A stretch of 64,000 nucleotides of DNA from Engraulis encrasicolus. Its lineage: Eukaryota; Chordata; Actinopteri; Clupeiformes; Engraulidae. The position numbers were made by a program, and so were the translations under genes. Below are positions 58,266 to 64,000 of the stretch, piece after piece (position 1 is the first letter of the stretch; each line of letters begins with the position of its first letter). The notes under the pieces are model-generated. The model did no database searches. It worked only from the letters and a program-made list of their open reading frames with translations, and was not told the origin of the DNA. The stretch is from assembly GCF_034702125.1 (NCBI RefSeq), contig NC_085868.1, positions 46,472,264 through 46,536,263 of the forward strand. The letters are read 5' to 3'.

Positions 58266-58446
58266 TATACAGAACAACAAGTGCAGATGCAAAGAAGGGT
58301 TAGGTTTTTAAAAAAGTAGATTAGCGCAGGGTTAAGTAGAGTACACACACTAACACATCATGAGTCTGGCCGGGGACTGGAGCAGCTCGGCGTAGTTCAC
58401 CGCGTGCCAAGAGTGCCACACTCCTTGTCATATCATAGTACACAGA

Positions 58447-58801
58447 AAGCGCTGAGATTGTTATCTCCACCAAGGAGGTTATGTTTTTGGTCACTTTGGT
58501 TTGTCTGTCGGCCTGTCTGTCTGTCTGTGTCTGTCTGTCTGTTTGTCTGTCAAAAAGTTATGAACAGATTTTGTGGAGTTGTTGTAAATTACAAAAGGAA
58601 CAAGTGATTCAATTTTGGGTGGTGATCCGGATCAGAATCCAGATCCAGGATTTTTTTAAAAAAAGATTCTTCACCATTGCGGGATGGGGCGAATTTTGAC
58701 ATTCCAGTTTCTGACAGAGACAGACTTGAATAAATGGAGTGTAACACAGTCAGGTGTTCTATCAAACAGCTTCCTTGGTGGAGGTCTGCACTTTCTGAGT
58801 G
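58447..58801. mobile_element. Fish repeat with internal (GTCT)n and inverted ends (copy 1)
   Basis: ATCTCCACCAAGGAGG at the left and CCTTGGTGGAGGTCTGC at the right are inverted. A (GTCT)n tract at about 58501-58550 is followed by AAAAAGTTATGAACAGATTTT, GGTGGTGATCCGGATCA and AAGATTCTTCACCATTGC. The same series occurs at 63538-63880. No coding capacity; exact ends and target duplication are unresolved. Confidence 0.7.
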
Positions 58802-60593
58802 CATTTCTAGTTTTAAATGATGAAACTATTGAACCAATATTAATTGACACAATATCATTTCATTTACGTACTGTATATGGGAACAGTGGAATTCATCATG
58901 TTCAGATATTGGTACATTTCAGTAGCATTATTGTCTCAATTGTAGTGTCATACAGTAAGAGCACTCTTTACAGCTTACTCAAGAATCGTTAAAAGAAAAT
59001 TACTGCTAAACATCATTTTGTTTTGAAAATTCACTTCCGAGGAATTCTCCTTAGGCCACTTCCGCGGAATTCTCCTTTTTTTGCTGATGTCACTTAAAAG
59101 ATTAAGTATTCTCCAGGTCTTTCCTTTTCATGCGGGTTTACAATAATTGCATATATTTATCTTTAAAACCCATCCATTATGAATGACTCGTGAATAATGC
59201 ATGTTGTCATTCAGGGAGTGTTAATGTGGCCAAAGTAACCTTTTTCTTCAGTCTCTCCTCTCGCTTAGATATATTACCTCCACACCTTACTACTAATCTT
59301 GCATGCAGTGAGCTGCTGTGTTAGTCATTGTCTTTTACTGGCTATAATTCACAACGCAGAAGCAGAATCGTTACCAGCAGTTTGAGGGGGTATTGCAAAC
59401 TCCCCTCTGTAATTATAGAGTGTCACGTAAAGGCCATGTTTGTGAAATGAGCTGGCTAAGAATACGATACATCATTGAATTTTCAGTGCTTTATTAGAAG
59501 TGTATTTTATTTATTAGAGTGCAGTTTCTTCTGAGAAAAAAAGGAAGTTGCGATTATTTCAGAACAGATAATTATGGGCAATGTAAAGATATGGCCGTCC
59601 GTAAATATACTGGTAGATAAATAATGGATTATATTTGGGTGTTGCATTGTGTATATGTGAGGTACTGTACATTTCATAAAATGTATTCATGTTAACTGAT
59701 TTTCATACTGTTTTTCTCTCTGCTTGTTGTTATCTAGCCGACTCTGACCAGACCTGTAGTTATGCACAGCTTTACACGCTCCTTCAAAGTACCTCCACGC
59801 CTAATGCTCTGATTAGTTTGAACATTGCGCATGAACATTTTGCTGTTGCTTTCCTCTGTGCTACAAGCCATCTAACCGTCTCCGCCTCTTCACTTGCTCA
59901 CCTCACTTCAAATGTTTTGCTCAACACGTGGTTACAGTGTCTGAGAGGAAATTATGAGTTGGCATACGACTCCTATAGAAATTATGCATGGGGTTACGAA
60001 CTCATGTAAACACTGTTCAAGGCAATTATATAATAACTGCACTTCAAAATGTATGAGATGATGTTTTTCTCTGTCTGCTGCCTTCCCCTTTCTTTTATCC
60101 TTGTTACCCTCAGTGGTAAACAGCGGTGGTCTTTTGGGACTTTGAAAAACATTTCTATGCCTATACGTAGGGGCCCTAATTCTTCATGTGTTTGACAGCA
60201 TAAAAAGCTAGTGTCTTAATTTGACCCTAAAAATATATATATATAGCTTAAGACATTTCTTTCTACTGTATACCTTGTAGGCCTACTGTATGATCGCCCA
60301 GGGCAGTGGTTCTTAACCTGGGGTGGGGTGCTGTGCTTTGTAGCACACAAAACATTTTGAATCACATGTGGCTCATCTGGTTAAGTTATGGCATCTGATC
60401 TGTCACAGAATTAGTTTTATGCCATAACTTTTGAATGGGTCGGTGAACTCTGGATTTTGGATGAAGTCTTGGGTCAAATACTCTGCATGAACTGATTATC
60501 TTGTGGAGGCTAAAGCTTTCAAGACTTTTAAGATGGCCGTGAAGGCATTAGCATCTATTCTTTACATTTTCATTCAATATAATGTGTGATAGT
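58802..60593. other. No gene recognised
   Basis: A 106-codon open frame at 59689-60009 has no domain or clear splice context. CAGTGGTTCTTAACC near 60305 looks like a lone hAT end. Confidence 0.45.
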
Positions 60594-60777
60594 CAGGGCC
60601 ACCGCAAGGCATAAGCAAAGTAAGCAGAGTGCTTAGGGTCTCAACCACTTTGCCCCCCAAATTAGGGCCTGCAAAATAGAGATTGACAAAAAAGTATTAT
60701 CATTATTATTATTTAATTATGAGGGGGCTCCCTGATCGGTTATGCTTAGGGCCTCCAAAACCTTAGCAGCGGCCCTG
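60594..60777. mobile_element. hAT-type MITE with CAGGGCCACCGC / GCGGCCCTG ends
   Basis: The ends are CAGGGCCACCGCAAGGC and CCTTAGCAGCGGCCCTG. GTGATAGT flanks both sides exactly (60586-60593, 60778-60785). It is 184 bp with a central (ATT)n stretch. Confidence 0.95.
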
Positions 60778-60785
60778 GTGATAGT

Positions 60786-61705
60786 TTAGGCTTTCTTTAC
60801 CTAATCCCATTCTAGCTGTGTTTTTTCTTATAATGTTTATAACTTTTATATCATTTTTTTCTCTTTTGCTACATATGTCAGTTAGTCTGTCAGTTGGCTT
60901 TCCCTAGCCTAGCCTAGATACAAAAAAAACGTGTTAATTGAATAGACTGTAATAGACATTGAAAGTTAACTACTATACTACTACACTACTATGACATTGC
61001 ACGGGGCCTGTACTAATACATTATGACTTGGTCATTGCCTTTCTGGTAACAGCTAATTTATAATGCCGTGTCTTTAGGGGCTAGACTGCATCATCTTTCT
61101 CTTCAGCAAGTGTCATGCCAACTCATCAAACACAGTAGCACCACCAACGCACCAAAGTTGTATATTCATTGATGTTTTTATTGGGGAATAGCAGTGCATT
61201 TGACCACAAGACAAACAAACATGGCACATCATGTTTTGCATTTCTACCTAATAATATGTCTGGTACCACTCTTATTATATTCCTATAATTAATGCCAAAA
61301 TAAAGAGCAGTCCACTAGTTGTGGCTTCATGGGAAAAGGGTTTATATATTTTCCCCTGATGTGCCAGCCAGTCTATGCGGAAGCTCAAAAGACTATCATT
61401 TACTCACTAGCAATATTTCCCTTGAATCCATTTCCCAGTGCAAAAAATAATAATTAGAAGAGGAAGTGAACTGCGTCAAACCAAATGGAGGCAAATTAAA
61501 TTTGGACTCTGATTGAAAGTTTTCCTTTCGGGTGGACATGATGACTTCTGGAGTTAATGAGCGAGCGAGAGGCTGCTTTGTTTAGCTGGTAGAAGAGAAG
61601 ACGGCTCTAAATCAGGTTTCACTTCTTGGAGAGTGTGAAAAAACACTGACAACCTCAATTACTCAACGCATGCAGTGTGTTGAGAAGAAACACTCATCAG
61701 GTTAA
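60786..61705. other. No gene recognised
   Basis: Unique sequence. Confidence 0.5.
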
Positions 61706-61708
61706 CAG

Positions 61709-61900
<192 letters not shown>

Positions 61901-61904
61901 AAAG

Positions 61905-63196
61905 GGCTGTGTATAATGGTGGTGGTGATGGTTTATGCCTTGGATATTTTCAGGCACAGCACATGACAATCACTGTGAGACCACAAGAGACTGCACGCAT
62001 CCGCCATTAGGGCGGCTCTCAAATGGCAGTAACTCTCATTCAGTAGATCTCTATGGCCACAAGATGCCTCAAGGGAGCTGGGGGGAGGGGGGACAGGTCA
62101 GGGTGGTGGGGTGAGAGGTGTTGGGTAGTTGGGTGGTATTAAGGGAAGTGCGGTGGAGATGATGGGCAAGAAGACGGGTGCAGCACTTCCTCCTACTAGT
62201 CACAGTGAAAGCCACTGATACCCCAGTCTGTGGCGAGAAACCACAGAGTGTAACCAACAATACTGTATAGAGACCCATTAAGAGGCTACACTCTCCTCCA
62301 CAACAGGAGTGTTAATTCAATCCTGAGCATATATGGTCCCATTTGACATAGTGTTGTATTCACCTCTCTGAGTGTTGAATTAAACGCACGTTTTGTTAAA
62401 AAGCGAAAGTTCGAGAGAAGCGTAATGAAATTTGGCATGCCTAATTTACCACCTGCATTCTGTTCTCCACTCAACTGTCATGCGCCTGAATTCAGCACGA
62501 AAAAATAAGCACTAACCAGCTGCATCTCACTCTCCGCTCTCCTGTCATTCGGTGGAATTTCAGCGCACAGAAAATTTGGAACGCCCTTGAATTAACTATC
62601 CAGCATTTATTCTCCACTCTCCTGTCTCCCATCAGAAATGTTCTTTCTCACTCGCACCCACCACCTCCCCGTTCGCCTCCCCTGCGCCGCTATTCTATTG
62701 ATCGTCAAGCATCTACCCCTAGTTTCCCCTCAGATCACCTCACTCCATTGCTCTCCAACCATCATCCACCGGGGGGTGTCCGCTGACAGTTCACACATAT
62801 CTGCGGGTGCAGATACTGCCCGAGATCTCAGTGGCGCCCCCTACTCCCGAGCTCGAGAATGTTTGCTGCTTCTTGGCTGTGGCAATACTTCAGCACCACG
62901 GCCAGCGATCTTGCCCAATACGCCACGTAATCTCTCAGCTTTTCAAGTGCAGTGGTCCCTGCGGACCCCATGAAGCACTTTGATGATCAGTCCACCACGT
63001 GGACAGCCACTCTCCTGTGAAAGCGGCACAATCACAAGAAGTCCGTTCTGCAGGGAGTACGAAGTATGCATACATGCTTAATCCAAATTTCAGAGAGTGA
63101 ACTAATGAACACTGAGTTTGTGAACATAACATTTTTACTTGCTAGCCTGTCACTGATCCGGCTGTGTGGGGGTGAAACCACAAAATGCAATCAACA
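61905..63196. other. No gene; degenerate repeated CTCTCCTGTC motifs
   Basis: TTCTCCACTC or CTCTCCGCTC followed by (A/T)CTGTC recurs near 62287, 62464, 62533 and 62612, with no firm unit. The open frame at 62638-62973 has no recognised domain. Confidence 0.4.
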
Positions 63197-63204
63197 ATCT
63201 AGAG

Positions 63205-63486
63205 AAGGGTTTGGAAACCACTTATAATTTTATTAAGTCCTCCAAGGGCCTTTACTATAAACACAAACCAGGATTTCCCCCTGCACTTTAAGCCTATATT
63301 GAAGACCGCCACCTTTACAACAGACCCCAACTTCTCTATTTGTATTGCAAATGTAAATTCTAACATTTGTTTACAAAACATGTCATGTTTCATGTGAAAC
63401 TGCATAATATTCAAATTAAGTCGGGGGCGGGTAGGACAGTCTCAAGGGCCGCAAACATCCCTCAAATCATAGGTCCCCCACCCCTT
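63205..63486. mobile_element. hAT-type MITE with ATCTAGAG target
   Basis: ATCTAGAG flanks both sides exactly (63197-63204, 63487-63494). The ends AAGGGTTTGGAAACC and GGTCCCCCACCCCTT are imperfectly inverted and appear to have lost the usual CAG start. The interior has the CTCAAGGGCCGCAAAC block common in this group. Confidence 0.8.
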
Positions 63487-63537
63487 ATCTAGAGACCTAT
63501 GGCTACTCTAACCACTCTCCCCTCAACAACAGGGGCG

Positions 63538-63595
63538 TTATGCTTTCATTCACGTTGGTTTGTCTGTTTGTCTGTTTGCTTGTCTGTCTGTCTGA

Positions 63596-63643
<48 letters not shown>

Positions 63644-63880
63644 TTGTCATCAGGATAACTCAATAACTCGGGAACAGATTTGGATGAAACTTTGTGGAGT
63701 GGTTGGAAATGACCAAAGTAACAAATGATTTAATTTTGGTGGTGATTCGGATCACAAACCAGAACCAGGATTCTTTTTAAGATTCTTCACCATTGCTAGT
63801 ATAAAAATCTAGACACCCCTAGTGACCGCAAATTGAATTGCGGAGGATTTTTTAAAAAAGATTGTTCACCATTGCTAGCC
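63538..63880. mobile_element. Fish repeat with internal (GTCT)n (copy 2)
   Basis: A (GTCT/GTTT)n tract at about 63560-63647 is followed by GATAACTCAATAACTCGGGA, ACTTTGTGGAGTGGTTGG and GGTGGTGATTCGGATCAC, then ATTCTTCACCATTGCTAG, as in copy 1. The terminal part is duplicated (GATTCTTCACCATTGC near 63782, GATTGTTCACCATTGC near 63860). Confidence 0.7.
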
Positions 63881-63892
63881 TGATAGACCAGC

Positions 63893-64000
63893 CTAAATGT
63901 GAGACTGGGTGTGTAATTTAGTCTGGCCCCGATGAACGATACATCCGAAGATTGTTGATGAGAACAACCTGTTGTTTTTTCAGACCGTGCCAGCGATCTT
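63893..64000. repeat. Start of a TAGCCTG-type dispersed repeat, cut by the window edge
   Basis: It begins TAGCCTGATAGACCAGCC, similar to the ends of the repeat at 14190/38205. It runs off the window and cannot be classified further. Confidence 0.35.

Noticed and set aside
59689..60009. 106-codon open frame as a host gene
   Set aside because: No recognisable domain, start context or splice signal. The composition is like the surroundings.

Overview
The window looks like non-coding, transposon-rich DNA of a ray-finned (teleost) fish. The evidence is the mixture of very long (CA)n/(GT)n and (GA)n microsatellites, dozens of short hAT-type MITEs, a Tc1-like element, a tRNA-derived SINE with a teleost-type body, an L2-clade LINE and CACTG-ended (EnSpm/CMC-like) elements. 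The species cannot be named from the sequence. There are no bacterial operons, CRISPR arrays, rRNA genes or convincing intact host protein genes. The only host-like coding signal is a possible short terminal exon at 18525-18628. One assembly gap (100 N) lies at 35915-36014, and there is a single N at 51501.

Layout. 1-5520: a three-fold local repeat broken by a hAT MITE, then a 3.2-kb CACTG-ended element containing palindromic subterminal repeats and a SINE. 5520-9690: unique AT-rich DNA, a TA-flanked MITE with telomere-like units in its centre, a hammerhead-ribozyme-like motif and a long (CA)n. 9690-15700: hAT MITEs, including two stacked on one target site, and three copies of a (GA)n-bearing module. 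15700-29700: MITEs of the piggyBac-like, hAT, TTAA foldback and 9-bp-TSD types, plus microsatellites. 29690-35514: the most informative region, an L2 LINE on the minus strand split by a 2.2-kb Kolobok-like element, which is itself split by a 481-bp MITE. 36.4-46.7 kb: more hAT MITEs and a dead Tc1 element. 46694-51729: two nearly identical 1.47-kb CACTG elements. 52-64 kb: minisatellites, a Harbinger-type MITE, a six-unit 135-bp tandem array carrying tRNA-like B boxes, and two copies of a microsatellite-bearing fish repeat.

How the parts relate. The features do not form a pathway; they record insertion history. In the 29.7-35.5 kb stack, the L2 reading frame resumes in phase across the TTAA target of the Kolobok-like element. 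That element carries the same THAP zinc-finger exon in both arms as an inverted duplication. The right arm is an empty site for the MITE in the left arm, which fixes the order L2, then Kolobok-like element, then MITE. Elsewhere, 8-bp target duplications (ten element calls with identical copies) fix the ends of most hAT-like MITEs to the base.
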